Shown here: piece after piece, positions 34,294 to 43,239 of the stretch
Layout of the letters: each line of letters begins with the position of its first letter
Position numbering within the stretch: the first letter of the stretch is position 1
Assembly: GCA_017509785.1 (NCBI GenBank)
Contig: JAFWOT010000024.1
Location: forward strand, 1-64,000
From: Clostridia bacterium
GTDB taxonomy: Bacteria; Bacillota; Clostridia; Christensenellales; CAG-138
Length of the DNA stretch: 64,000 bases
Reading direction: 5' to 3'
The notes under the pieces: generated by a model
What the model was told of the DNA's origin: nothing
Databases searched by the model: none
Seen by the model: the letters and a program-made list of their open reading frames with translations, nothing else
Position numbers and translations under genes: made by a program

Positions 34294-37266
34294 TTATCCG
34301 CCTGCGAGCGCGTCGGCGGCTCTTTCGTATTCGGCGAACCTGCTTTCGGAGAGGCCGTAGAAGTTACGAAGTATCCTGAGAGCGTACGCGGGGCGGTTCT
34401 CAATGCAGGAGCGCAGGGCGGAGACCTCGCTCTGCCACCCCTCGTAGGAGGCGGGCATATGCCATTTTTTTATCTGATCGCGCATCTCGGGCTTGTATTC
34501 GGCGACGAGCTTATCGAACGCCTTCAGCGCCTTGTCCTTGTTGAAGCGGTACTTCACGACGTAAATATAGCGGGTGATGAACCTGTCGCGCCATTCGGCG
34601 TTTTGATTGAGGGCGCAGAAGAGGCTCATCTCGGTGATGTAGCCGTGCGCGCTGGCGACGCCGTTCGGGTCGAAATACTTTGAAAGATTGCTCCCGCTGA
34701 CGGAGTTCCCGCTGAGGGCGTAGTCGGAATCGTAGAGCACGGGCCTCCATTTGACGGAGTTGTCCGTCGTGTGCCAGTACTTCTGATTGAACATATCCCA
34801 ATCGTAGAAATAGGTCCTCGCGATGAGGTAATCCATGGCGAAGTCGACGTCGACGAGCTTTTTGAGCTTGTCGAAATTCTCCTTCTTCGAGAAATCGAGC
34901 GTCTTGCACATGGTGAACATCTCGTTCCAGCGCTCCCTCGTGCCGGCGATCATGTAGCCGTTCCTGCGGCAGATCTCGACGGTATCCCTGTCGACCCCGT
35001 GGTGGGCGGCGACGAAATCCTCATTCATGTTCTCCTTGAGGTCGTAAACGCCCCTGTACTCGCCGTTGACGTACACGACGACGGGCTGCACGGCGGAAAC
35101 GTCCACTTTCAGCCCGGAGCAGATGCGGCTGATGAACGCGTCGCGGATATGGGCGCCGTAGGCGTCCTGCCCGCTGTTGCGGAGCGTGAGCGAGCGGAAG
35201 CCCGTTATATAGCCGCTCCCGAAGAAGGGGTAATCGACGCGCGACCTTCCGTACCCCGCGCGGAAGTACAGCCCGAGGGATTTCTGCGGGTAGAGCGCGG
35301 TGGAGGCGCCGCTGACGCGCACCCCCGCGCCAAGCGAAAGCGCGAGCCTGCCGTTAACGTAGTATTCCATGCGGCAGGGGACCTCGTCGCCCTTCGTGAC
35401 GGAGCCGTGCTCGTTGACGGAGGCCGTGTACATGCGGGAGTGATCGGCCTTGCTCATGGAAAGGCACACGACCGGCAGCGAGCGTTCTTCGCCCATCACG
35501 TAGGTGGAGACGGCGGCGGGGCTCGCGGCGTAGCCTTCGCGGAAGGCCCTTGCCGTGATCACCGTGTTTTTCGAGATGGTTATGGGCTCCGAATAGAGCT
35601 TTGAAGAGGAGGAGGGCAGGCTCCCGTCCGTCGTGTAGCGGATCTCCGCCCCCGGGGTGGAGGAGGAGAGGCTCAGCTTAAACGGAGAGGAGTGGAACAG
35701 CTCCGTGACGGAGAATACGGGCTCCGCCGCCATGCCGGAAAGGGGAGCGCCGTTTTTTACGCCCTTCGTCGCCTTCCCGAAGAAGAGGCGTTCGCCGTCC
35801 CCGGAGTCGGCGGCTCTGCCGCTCGTCATGCCGAGCTCGGTCACGCCCGTTTCGAACACGTCGCGCACGGCGCCTTCCGAGTCGATGAGGTAGAGCGTAT
35901 CGCCCGTGTTCGATACCGAAAACGGCGCGGTGTGCGAGCCGGAACGCCCGTCCCTGCAGGTGACGACTATGTAGCCCCCCGCCTTTATCGAGCCGGAGAA
36001 GACGTATTTGTCGGGCTCCTCAAAATCGTCGGTGAGGCGCCAGCCCGTGATATCGAGCTTTTCGGAGGAGCCGTTATGAAGCTCCACCCAATCGTCGGCC
36101 CCGCCGCGTGCCGGGGTGACGGCGCATACCTCGCTGATATAAACGGAGGCGGCGTCAAAGCCGCCCGCGTCCGCGTATTTTTCAAGCCCGTGCGTGGAAT
36201 TCTCCGCCCCGGGCGTGGGTGCGCCGTAGTAGCGGATCTCGTATGAGGAGTTACGCCCGACGGAGACGTTCGGGGAGATATCTTCGGGGATATCCAGAAT
36301 ATCGTACTTCATCCCGTCGAGCGAGGAGAGGACTATACTCTCGCCGGGGGAGAGCTTGAAGGGAACGTGGATCTCGCCGTCATGGTCGCCGCTCTCCCTG
36401 CCGGAGAGGAATATCACCGCGTAGCTGTGGGGCATCAGCGCGACGTTGGGCAGGCGGTACTTCAGCGGCTCCGCGGGGTTGTCGGAGAGGTAGTAGTTCG
36501 TAAGGTAAACGGGCCCGTCCGTGGGGTTCATCAGCTCGACCCAGTCGCTCCTGTCGCCGAAGGAATCGACTATGCCGTATTTGTTGTCGGCAATGACCTC
36601 GCTTATGAAGAGGCTTCTCCCTTCGGAAGGATCGAGCGGCGTCCACTCTATCGCGCCGAAGGTGGTCTCGGAATTGGGCTCGCCCTTCGTGATATGGCTC
36701 GTGTAGGCGGTCCCGTCCTCCGCCCTGACGGCGGAGATACCCTCGGGCATGGAGGGGTCGAAAACGAGCTTATCGACGGGCTTGCCCGCTTCGCCGAAGA
36801 GATAGAGCGCATCCTCCGACTTGCCGAGCTTGAAGGGCGCCGCGAGCGCGGAGCCGCCCTCCCCGGTCAGCTCGACGACGACCGTCGCCCCGGGAGCCAG
36901 CTCCATAACGGGCAGACGGAATTTTTCGGGCTTGTCGGCGCTGTCGCTGACGCAATAGCGTGAGAGCTCCTCCGCGGAGTCCGAATCGTTTATGAGCTCC
37001 GCCCAACCCTCGTCGCCGTTAACGAGCTCGTTGATGCGCAGACCGAACGCGGCGGACGCTTCGGTGGGCGCGGCGGAGGGCGCCTCCGTGAGGGCGGCGG
37101 GATCCATGGTCGTTATCACCGCGGAGCTGTCCCCCTCCGGCTTTATGGGGGCGTCGGTAGCCCTCGGCGGGAAGGGGAACCCCGGTATGCAGGAGCCGAA
37201 AGCCATGCCGAAAAAAACCGCGCACGCGGCGCCGGCGATGATCGAACGAATGCGGTGAGATATCAT
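34294..37266 (-). CDS. CotH-kinase lipoprotein with three lamin-tail domains
   Basis: The 990-residue protein has lipobox FGSC (Cys 26) and a disordered Pro/Ala linker (to about 72). Three lamin-tail domains follow (about 73-190, 215-345, 372-500), each opening with (I)NELV or ISEV plus WVEL or WAEL. A chitobiase-type C-terminal domain (about 525-597, TPGAEIRYTTDGSLP) precedes a CotH domain (about 600-960, LTLRNSGQDAYGAHIRDAFI, VYDLKENMNEDFV). CotH proteins are atypical kinases that phosphorylate spore coat proteins, and surface forms of this architecture occur in gut Clostridia. It is transcribed alone. Confidence 0.92.
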   Translation of the reverse strand: MISHRIRSIIAGAACAVFFGMAFGSCIPGFPFPPRATDAPIKPEGDSSAVITTMDPAALTEAPSAAPTEASAAFGLRINELVNGDEGWAELINDSDSAEELSRYCVSDSADKPEKFRLPVMELAPGATVVVELTGEGGSALAAPFKLGKSEDALYLFGEAGKPVDKLVFDPSMPEGISAVRAEDGTAYTSHITKGEPNSETTFGAIEWTPLDPSEGRSLFISEVIADNKYGIVDSFGDRSDWVELMNPTDGPVYLTNYYLSDNPAEPLKYRLPNVALMPHSYAVIFLSGRESGDHDGEIHVPFKLSPGESIVLSSLDGMKYDILDIPEDISPNVSVGRNSSYEIRYYGAPTPGAENSTHGLEKYADAGGFDAASVYISEVCAVTPARGGADDWVELHNGSSEKLDITGWRLTDDFEEPDKYVFSGSIKAGGYIVVTCRDGRSGSHTAPFSVSNTGDTLYLIDSEGAVRDVFETGVTELGMTSGRAADSGDGERLFFGKATKGVKNGAPLSGMAAEPVFSVTELFHSSPFKLSLSSSTPGAEIRYTTDGSLPSSSSKLYSEPITISKNTVITARAFREGYAASPAAVSTYVMGEERSLPVVCLSMSKADHSRMYTASVNEHGSVTKGDEVPCRMEYYVNGRLALSLGAGVRVSGASTALYPQKSLGLYFRAGYGRSRVDYPFFGSGYITGFRSLTLRNSGQDAYGAHIRDAFISRICSGLKVDVSAVQPVVVYVNGEYRGVYDLKENMNEDFVAAHHGVDRDTVEICRRNGYMIAGTRERWNEMFTMCKTLDFSKKENFDKLKKLVDVDFAMDYLIARTYFYDWDMFNQKYWHTTDNSVKWRPVLYDSDYALSGNSVSGSNLSKYFDPNGVASAHGYITEMSLFCALNQNAEWRDRFITRYIYVVKYRFNKDKALKAFDKLVAEYKPEMRDQIKKWHMPASYEGWQSEVSALRSCIENRPAYALRILRNFYGLSESRFAEYERAADALAGG

Positions 37267-37435
37267 GTCAAGCCTCTTTTAAGCGTAAATAATTCAACAC
37301 CCGTATTATACACCTTCGTGTCGAAAAAGTGAATACATTTCGGGCGTTATTTGAAGGATATACGGGAAAAGCTTGAAAAACCCGGCGGGATATGGTAAGC
37401 TTGAACGGAAATAATCCCCAAGGAGGAACTCCGCA

Positions 37436-38095
37436 ATGGAAAGAACGGTCACGGTCAGGGGCACGGGAAAGCTCTCCGCAAAGCCCGATCTTATAGAGAT
37501 CTCCCTCACGCTGAGGGCGAAGAGCAAGGACTACGAGGAGGCGATGCTCTCATCCTCGAAGCAGCAGGAAAAGCTCCGCGCCGCGCTAGAGAGCATAGGC
37601 TTTCACAGGGAGGAACTGAAGACCTCCGGCTTCAACGTGCGGACGGAATACGATTCCGAGCGCGACAGGAACGGCGTATACCGCCAGGTGTTCTCGGGAT
37701 ACGTCTGCGAGCATATGCTGAGCCTCCGCTTCGGCTTTGACAACGCCCGCCTCTCCGAGACGCTGACGGCGCTTTCCGCCTGCCTCGCGGAGCCCGAGCT
37801 CTATGTCGGCTTCACCGTGAAGGACAGGGACGCGCTCGCCGACGCTCTCCTTGCGGAGGCCGCCCGCAGCGCGAGGAAGCGCGCCGCGCTCCTTGCCGGG
37901 GGAGTCGGCATGAAACTCGGCGGGATCGTTTCCATCGACCACAGCCGCGGCGAGCACGATTTCTACTCCCCGACGCGGCTCAATTCCAACGCGAAGCCCA
38001 TGATGAAGGCCGAGCGCGCGATGGATCTCAGCGTAACGCCCGAGAACGTCGAGCTCTCGGAGGAGGCGACGTTCGTCTGGGAGCTGACGGAATAA
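37436..38095 (+). CDS. SIMPL-domain (DUF541) protein
   Basis: The 219-residue protein is a SIMPL/DUF541 domain, first seen in mouse SIMPL and the bacterial BP26/YggE group: VTVRGTGKLSAKPDLIEISL at the start, then paired strands, and VELSEEATFVWELTE at the end. There is no signal peptide, unlike the periplasmic E. coli YggE, so it should be cytoplasmic. YggE-like proteins are linked to lower oxidative stress, with unclear mechanism. AAGGAGGAACTCCGCA precedes the ATG. Confidence 0.88.
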   Translation: MERTVTVRGTGKLSAKPDLIEISLTLRAKSKDYEEAMLSSSKQQEKLRAALESIGFHREELKTSGFNVRTEYDSERDRNGVYRQVFSGYVCEHMLSLRFGFDNARLSETLTALSACLAEPELYVGFTVKDRDALADALLAEAARSARKRAALLAGGVGMKLGGIVSIDHSRGEHDFYSPTRLNSNAKPMMKAERAMDLSVTPENVELSEEATFVWELTE

Positions 38096-38109
38096 TAAAA
38101 GAAGGAACG

Positions 38110-38160
38110 ACAAAAGGGACTGCGCCCGCGGTTTCACGCGGGGCGGCAGTCCCTTTTTTG
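38110..38160 (+). terminator. Rho-independent terminator
   Basis: AAAGGGACTGC and GCAGTCCCTTT enclose a GC-rich inner stem and are followed by TTTG. Confidence 0.8.
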
Positions 38161-38294
38161 CGTTGAAGCTTTTTTCGGCGGGCGGTCAGGAGGGGGAGAC
38201 CCCGTTCCGAAAGGAACAGCCGGCCGCGGCCGCCGGGAAGCAGAGGAGCAGAAATGCGGCCGGTCTTTTCATCGTGTTCGCCGTATCGCGCCCG

Positions 38295-39251
38295 TCAGCC
38301 CATCAGCTTGTCGAGCAGTTCCGCGGCCTCGTCGGAGAGCCTGAACCACCACGAGCCCATCGCCGAAACGCAGCCGGAGGCCGGGTAGTATTCAACGGAG
38401 AAGGCCGTCCCGCGCCCGTCCCGGAATATGAGCTGCTTCTTGTAGGCGTAATTGTCGGAGATGACGATCACGAGGTCGCTTTGGTAGTTGCCCGCGGACG
38501 CGTCCCCTCTCTCCATGCGGAGGAAATCCCTGCGGGAGACGGACTCGGCCTCCTTCATCGCGTCGAGGAGACGGGAAGCTTCCTCACCGTGAAGCGCCCT
38601 TTCGCCCGCCCAGACGGTCAGCCCCTTATCGGTATCGAACCCGGGGAGCAGATCGGAAAGATGCGCGTCCCGAAGCTCCTCGGAGGGGACCGCCGCGGAG
38701 ACGGAGGCGATCTCTCCGTCCTCGGCGCATATGTAGAACGATACTATCGTGCCCGCGCCGAAGTCGCCGTCGGCGGGGACGGCGAACGAGAAATCGTCGC
38801 CCACGAACACGACGCTGTCCTCCGAGGGGGCGTAGGCTATCACGGAAATGCTCACCGAGCCGGAGCTCTGCTCTGTCGGCAGCGCGGAGGGATCCGCCTC
38901 CACCACGGGGAGCTTCGTCCTCGTCACACTGACGGCTTCCGCGGTCGATCCGGGCTCGACGGAAGCCCTCTGCCCGCAGGAGTCGGGCAGGAGCTTTGAA
39001 ATAAGCGCGGTAAGGTCGCCCGCCCTTTTATAGAGCTTGCCGTCGATGGCGAGGAAGGCGGGCGTTTCGTCGACGATCATCGCCCTGCCGGGGCCGAGCA
39101 TCAGCGCGGACCCGATCGATAAAAGCACAAGTATCGCCGCCGCCGCGTACAAAAAACCGTGCCGCCTGCGGCGGATCACACGCGCCTCCTCGATCGTCCC
39201 GAGCGGGAGATCGGAGAGGGCTTCGATCATATCAGCTGCCTTTATATTCAT
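38295..39251 (-). CDS. Putative anti-sigma factor, membrane-anchored
   Basis: The 318-residue protein has a cytoplasmic N terminus of about 32 residues, one transmembrane segment (about 34-54) and a large extracytoplasmic domain. It overlaps the end of the ECF sigma gene by 20 bases, and this layout is the main reason for the anti-sigma call. The usual zinc anti-sigma (HxxxCxxC) motif is absent. ATG 39251 is chosen because AAAGGA lies nine bases upstream; an earlier ATG at 39269 is also open. What it senses is unknown. Confidence 0.72.
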   Translation of the reverse strand: MNIKAADMIEALSDLPLGTIEEARVIRRRRHGFLYAAAAILVLLSIGSALMLGPGRAMIVDETPAFLAIDGKLYKRAGDLTALISKLLPDSCGQRASVEPGSTAEAVSVTRTKLPVVEADPSALPTEQSSGSVSISVIAYAPSEDSVVFVGDDFSFAVPADGDFGAGTIVSFYICAEDGEIASVSAAVPSEELRDAHLSDLLPGFDTDKGLTVWAGERALHGEEASRLLDAMKEAESVSRRDFLRMERGDASAGNYQSDLVIVISDNYAYKKQLIFRDGRGTAFSVEYYPASGCVSAMGSWWFRLSDEAAELLDKLMG

Positions 39252-39819
39252 CGCAGTTGTTCCTTTCATTCAATTTTTCAAGATAGATCCTGAGTTTCTT
39301 TCTCGTGCGGGAGAGCTTCGTTCTCACCGCCTGATGCGAGAGCCCCGTCGCGGAGGCGATCTCCGGCGCGGTATCGAAATACCAGTAGCGGCGCACGAAA
39401 ACGAGCCTGTCCATCCGCTTGAGCCCTTCAAGGAAGCCCGAAAGCACCTTGGCAAGCTCCGCGTTCTGCACCTCGAGCTCGACGTCCGAATCGGAGGGGA
39501 GGCATTCCGCGAGCTCGTCTATGCAGACCGTTATCGCGGAGCGCATCTGCGCCGAGCTCTTCCTTCGGCGGTCGATGGCGAGGTTCCTCGTCACGCGCAG
39601 CAAATAAGCCCCGAGCATGGACGGGGCCTCGGGCGGCACGGAGTTCCACACGCGAAGGAGCGCGTCGTTGACGCATTCCTCCGCATCGCGCGGATCCGGC
39701 AATATGCCCGAAGCGAGCTTCCTGCAGGCGGCGCCGTATTTTCGCTCCAGCTCGACCGCGGCGTCTTCCGAGCGCTCGACCAAGAGCCGTAATATTGTGC
39801 TGTCGTCCAAATACTTCAC
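39232..39819 (-). CDS. ECF-type RNA polymerase sigma factor
   Basis: The 195-residue sigma-70 family protein has region 2 (about 25-90, with DPRDAEECVNDALLRVWNSV and ATRNLAIDRRRK-like words) and region 4 (about 130-185, with DTAPEIASATGLSHQAVRTKLSRTRKKL). The start codon is GTG with AAAGGCG close upstream. It is translationally coupled to the membrane protein at 38295-39251. A second pair of the same type lies at 43708-45140. Confidence 0.92.
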   Translation of the reverse strand: MKYLDDSTILRLLVERSEDAAVELERKYGAACRKLASGILPDPRDAEECVNDALLRVWNSVPPEAPSMLGAYLLRVTRNLAIDRRRKSSAQMRSAITVCIDELAECLPSDSDVELEVQNAELAKVLSGFLEGLKRMDRLVFVRRYWYFDTAPEIASATGLSHQAVRTKLSRTRKKLRIYLEKLNERNNCDEYKGS

Positions 39820-39879
39820 CGCCTTTCAATTATAATGACGGCTTTTCAAATGGAAGTGTGACATGATTTTGGGAAACGG

Positions 39880-41082
39880 TCAAAATATATTTTCGATCTC
39901 AAAGAAGCCCTGGACGAGATCCTCATCCACAAGGTGGAGCACCTCGCCTTCGCGCATGGCGAGGCTTTCCCCCTCCGCGAAGCGGAGCAGGTAATCGCGC
40001 GCGGTGAACACGCCGTTTGTCACGGAGCCGACCGCCGCGTAATCGGGAACGGATTCCTTCGGGAGCTTCTGAAGGGTCAGCACCGTCCCGCCGTTCTTTC
40101 GGCTGATATCGAAGTATCTTTCCGGCGGGGCGCAGCGCACGGGGGAATCGGCGGACTCCCTCTCGTACTCTATTGAAAGGGGGCTGACCGCGTCATAGAG
40201 CGAGAGCCGCAGACAGCGCTCGATGAGACGCCTTCTCGTGACGGCGCAGGCGCAGGCCCCCGAATCGACGGAGATGAACCGCCTGTTGAGGTCGGCGGCG
40301 GTCTTGGCGGTGGTGCCGCTCCCGCCGAAGAGATCGGCGACAAGATCGCCCTCCCGCGAGCAGGAGAGTATCATGCGCCTTAAGAGCGCCTCCGGCTTCT
40401 GCGTGAGGAAGCCCGTGCGCTCCGGATCCCTCTGGTGGAGATGCTCTATGTCGTCCCACACGTCGGAGGGGTAGATGAGATCGTCCTCATAATAGCGGTA
40501 TTCCTTCGCGCCCGAACGGATGGAGTAATAGACCCTGCCGTCCGTGCCGACGCTCCGCTTCATGTGGTTGCGCCTTTCGGGGCCGCGGGGCATGCCTACG
40601 GCGCCGATATCGAAATATGCTTCGGCGCTCCTGCGGTACATGAATATGGTGTCGTGCTTTTTGGAGAAGCTGTTGACCGTCCGCCCGCCCGATCTGTAAG
40701 TCCAGATTATCTCGTTGGCGAGCATATCCTCGCCGAATATCCCGTCGCAGATGAGGCGGATGTAATGGCTCAGGCGGTAGTCGATGTGGATGAAGAAGGT
40801 CCCGTCCTCCGCGAGGAGCTCATGCGAAAGCGAGACCGCCTCGCGTATCAGGGAGAGGTATTCCTCCCTCGGGAGGGCGTCGGAATAGGCGAGCTGCTTC
40901 TTGCCGCGGCGGTACTCGAACGAGCTCCCCGTGTTGAAGGGCGGATCGATATAGACGACCTTCGCGGTCCCCTTGTACTTTGCGAGCAGTTCCCCGCCAA
41001 TGGAGCGAAGATCGGCGAAATAGACCTCGCCGTCCCCTCCGAAAAGATGCAGCTCCCCGTGACATGAGATCTCGTTAAACAT
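39880..41082 (-). CDS. DNA methyltransferase (DPPF type), orphan
   Basis: The 400-residue methyltransferase has catalytic motif IV DPPFNTG (46-52) before the AdoMet-binding motif I, DLFGGSGTTAKTA (about 242-255), which is the beta-class order used by Mod-like enzymes. The final 100 residues look like a divergent target-recognition or accessory part. It should add a methyl to adenine N6 or cytosine N4 in an unknown target. No restriction subunit is beside it: neighbours are the ECF sigma gene and DUF368. Length is short for a type III Mod subunit. Confidence 0.9.
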   Translation of the reverse strand: MFNEISCHGELHLFGGDGEVYFADLRSIGGELLAKYKGTAKVVYIDPPFNTGSSFEYRRGKKQLAYSDALPREEYLSLIREAVSLSHELLAEDGTFFIHIDYRLSHYIRLICDGIFGEDMLANEIIWTYRSGGRTVNSFSKKHDTIFMYRRSAEAYFDIGAVGMPRGPERRNHMKRSVGTDGRVYYSIRSGAKEYRYYEDDLIYPSDVWDDIEHLHQRDPERTGFLTQKPEALLRRMILSCSREGDLVADLFGGSGTTAKTAADLNRRFISVDSGACACAVTRRRLIERCLRLSLYDAVSPLSIEYERESADSPVRCAPPERYFDISRKNGGTVLTLQKLPKESVPDYAAVGSVTNGVFTARDYLLRFAEGESLAMREGEVLHLVDEDLVQGFFEIENIF

Positions 41083-41102
41083 TTCAGCCCTCCAAGCCTA
41101 TG

Positions 41103-41126
41103 CAAAAAGCGGGCGTGCGCCCGCTT
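41103..41126 (-). terminator. Terminator after the DUF368 gene
   Basis: On the minus strand AAGCGGGC and GCCCGCTT form a stem with TTT following, between the DUF368 and methyltransferase genes. Confidence 0.75.
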
Positions 41127-41130
41127 CGGT

Positions 41131-42048
41131 CTACTGTTCCTTATAGCGGAGGAACCTCTCCGTAAACACGCTGAACGCGCACCCCGCCGCAAAGAGCACG
41201 GCGTAGAGGAGGGGCTTCCACCAGGTAAAGACGTACCCGCTGCCGGGTGCGGAAAGCGCCAGCGCCTCCTGCACTATGCAGCCGATGGTCGTTGCTATGA
41301 CTATGCCGAATATGGTAAAATACGCGGCCCCGTGATACTTGTTGATGACCTTCCTGACGAGAAGGAGCACAGGCACTGCGATAATGAGCATCCCGGCGAG
41401 CCCGCAGAGCATGAGGGGGACCGTCCCCATTGCGCTGCCGAGCGAGCTCCAAAACCCCTCGCCCGCGCGGTACGCCGACATGAAGAGCCGGGGCGGATCG
41501 GTGAATACGTGAAGAAAGCTCTCGTAAACGCCGAGGTTCAGGAGCACGAACGATATGCTGACGCCCGGCAGGAGCACGCCCGACATTATGATCGCTCCGC
41601 AGAGGGCGCAGAGCCAGGGCGTGACCTCCCTCGGCGCGCCGGCGTTCGTGACGAGGCCCATTATAATGAGCGCCATCGCCGCGGCGAACCCGAGCACGCT
41701 CCAAAGCGGATAATGCTTCTTATAGCCCTGCTCGGTGCATTCGCGAAGGAGCGCGGGCATCGAGCCCACGACGAGCCCCACGAAAACGCAGATGACGTAG
41801 GTCTTGAAATCGGCAAAGAGCCAGTCGAGCAGGAACATGAATATGAGGAACCCGATGACGCCGCCGAGCCCCAGCGGGAAGAGGAATTTGAAATTCTTCT
41901 TCGGCGCCTTGAAAAAGCCCGTTATCGCGTCGACGGCGGGCTTGTAGAGCCCCATCGAAACGGCGAGTATCCCGCCGGAAAAGCCGGGGATTATCCCGCC
42001 CACGCCGATGACGAAGCCCGCAAAAAATTTTTTCCAGAATGAACTCAT
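41131..42048 (-). CDS. popT: DUF368 membrane protein, PopT-type undecaprenyl phosphate translocase
   Basis: The 305-residue membrane protein has about eight transmembrane segments and the DUF368 hallmark GGIIPGFSGGILAVSMGLY in the first loop, mirrored by SGVLLPGVSISFVLLNLG in the second half. DUF368 members (PopT) recycle undecaprenyl phosphate across the membrane for cell-wall synthesis. The two pseudosymmetric re-entrant repeats are visible. Length is normal. A 29-bp dispersed repeat lies just upstream (42061-42090). Confidence 0.9.
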   Translation of the reverse strand: MSSFWKKFFAGFVIGVGGIIPGFSGGILAVSMGLYKPAVDAITGFFKAPKKNFKFLFPLGLGGVIGFLIFMFLLDWLFADFKTYVICVFVGLVVGSMPALLRECTEQGYKKHYPLWSVLGFAAAMALIIMGLVTNAGAPREVTPWLCALCGAIIMSGVLLPGVSISFVLLNLGVYESFLHVFTDPPRLFMSAYRAGEGFWSSLGSAMGTVPLMLCGLAGMLIIAVPVLLLVRKVINKYHGAAYFTIFGIVIATTIGCIVQEALALSAPGSGYVFTWWKPLLYAVLFAAGCAFSVFTERFLRYKEQ

Positions 42049-42060
42049 ATGATACCCTTT

Positions 42061-42090
42061 TTCCCTCTCGGTGCGCGAAAGGACGCACCC
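42061..42090. repeat. 29-bp dispersed repeat, copy A
   Basis: TTCC(C)TCTCGGTGCGCGAAA-GGACGCACCC is found again at 43471-43500 with one change. GGTGCG and CGCACC can pair, so each copy is a small hairpin. Confidence 0.7.
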
Positions 42091-42215
42091 CGTAAAGGGT
42101 ATTATATCATATTCGGGCGGGAAAAGGAACCATTATTTTTTCGGCTCGCGGAATGTGCTCGCGATGTGCTCGCGGAATGTATGCGGCGGGTGGACGCGGC
42201 GGACGCGGGGGGCGT

Positions 42216-42758
42216 TCACGGCTCCCCTACGGCCGCGCGGAGAAGCCGGACGGAGAACTCCTCGGGCGGCACCAACATAGCGCCGCGATAGAGGGGCCTT
42301 TCGGAGAGGAGGCAATACTGATAACCGCCGACGGTAAAATAGGTGTATTCGGGATATCCCTTCGTCGAAAGGAGCCTACACAGCCTGAGCCTTACGGAAC
42401 TCCCGTTCTCGGAGCAGCGGAGCTCGACGCGGCAGAGCGTCCGCGTGTCGGAGCCATTCACAAAAACAGGGGCCTTCTCGACGTTTTCAAGCAGCGTCGG
42501 CCCGTCGTAATGAAAGGGCGCGGTCGAGGTCCCGAAGTCATCCGAGATTACGATGCTGTCCGAAGCGAGCATCGTTTCATACCGAGCGAAATTCCTCGGG
42601 AAGCTTGCGCCCCGAAGCAGCGCGAAGACCAGCGCGGCGCAGACGATGAAAGCTCCGATAAAAACGGGGCTCCCGCGGAGCTTCTTTATAAAGATCATGA
42701 GCAATGCAAAAACGGCGATCATCGCCCCGACGACGTAAAAAGCATCATAGTAGTACAT
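42216..42758 (-). CDS. Membrane protein of unknown function
   Basis: The 180-residue protein has two hydrophobic segments near the N terminus (about 7-25 and 31-48), then a strand-rich domain of about 130 residues (ASDSIVISDDFGTSTAPFHYDG, VELRCSENGSSVRLRLCRL). Start 42758 is preferred because the longer frame lacks a ribosome binding site and includes the end of the preceding gene. I recognise no family. It follows the frameshifted gene at 42779-43239 by 20 bases and may share its transcript. Confidence 0.7.
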   Translation of the reverse strand: MYYYDAFYVVGAMIAVFALLMIFIKKLRGSPVFIGAFIVCAALVFALLRGASFPRNFARYETMLASDSIVISDDFGTSTAPFHYDGPTLLENVEKAPVFVNGSDTRTLCRVELRCSENGSSVRLRLCRLLSTKGYPEYTYFTVGGYQYCLLSERPLYRGAMLVPPEEFSVRLLRAAVGEP

Positions 42759-42778
42759 TTCGGCACCCCCGGGATGGG

Positions 42779-43239
42779 TCAAAATTGAGGGATATAACCA
42801 TCCCGATAATTGCAATAGGCATAGTAGGCGATCTTGCTGTCGTTGTTGTAGTATAGGTCACACTCGCCTCTCTTAAACACAACAGCAGCGGTTGGTAAAT
42901 CGCCAAGCTTTGCTGTATAATACTGGTTTAAATAAGAGTCGTTGTATTTGATTCCCTTTATATATGAGAATAAAATTGGGAGCTGCCGATCTCGTAGGAA
43001 ACAAATACCATGCTTTCAGTAGAAATATCATAGGAGATGGATTCTCTTTGGAAATTATCCTCGTTGTAGTAAAAAAGCGTAGTGCCTTTTTCACCAACCT
43101 CCTCATAAGATCCGTCTGAGGAAATCACATCGCGCTTAACCCTGTAATCGCTGCTTGCTTTTCCATCCAAAAAACCAAATGAAAGCGAAAACGCAACCAT
43201 GATCAGTATTGACATTACGAACGAATTAATTCTTTTCAC
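42779..43239 (-). pseudogene. Frameshifted AT-rich gene for a signal-peptide protein
   Basis: Frame one (43239 to 42958) encodes a signal anchor and an outside domain up to YEIGSSQFYSHI. The continuation in another frame begins near 42975 and reads LFSYIKGIKYNDSYLNQ, then YYTAKLGDLPTAAVVFKRGE, ending RDGYIPQF at a TGA at 42779-42781. The two parts join into one plausible protein of about 150 residues. The shift falls in a TTTTATT run. The gene is much more AT-rich than its neighbours, pointing to recent arrival. A sequencing error cannot be excluded. Confidence 0.65.

Noticed and set aside
39880..41082. Type III restriction-modification system
   Set aside because: Only a methyltransferase is present; no Res helicase-nuclease lies in the window.
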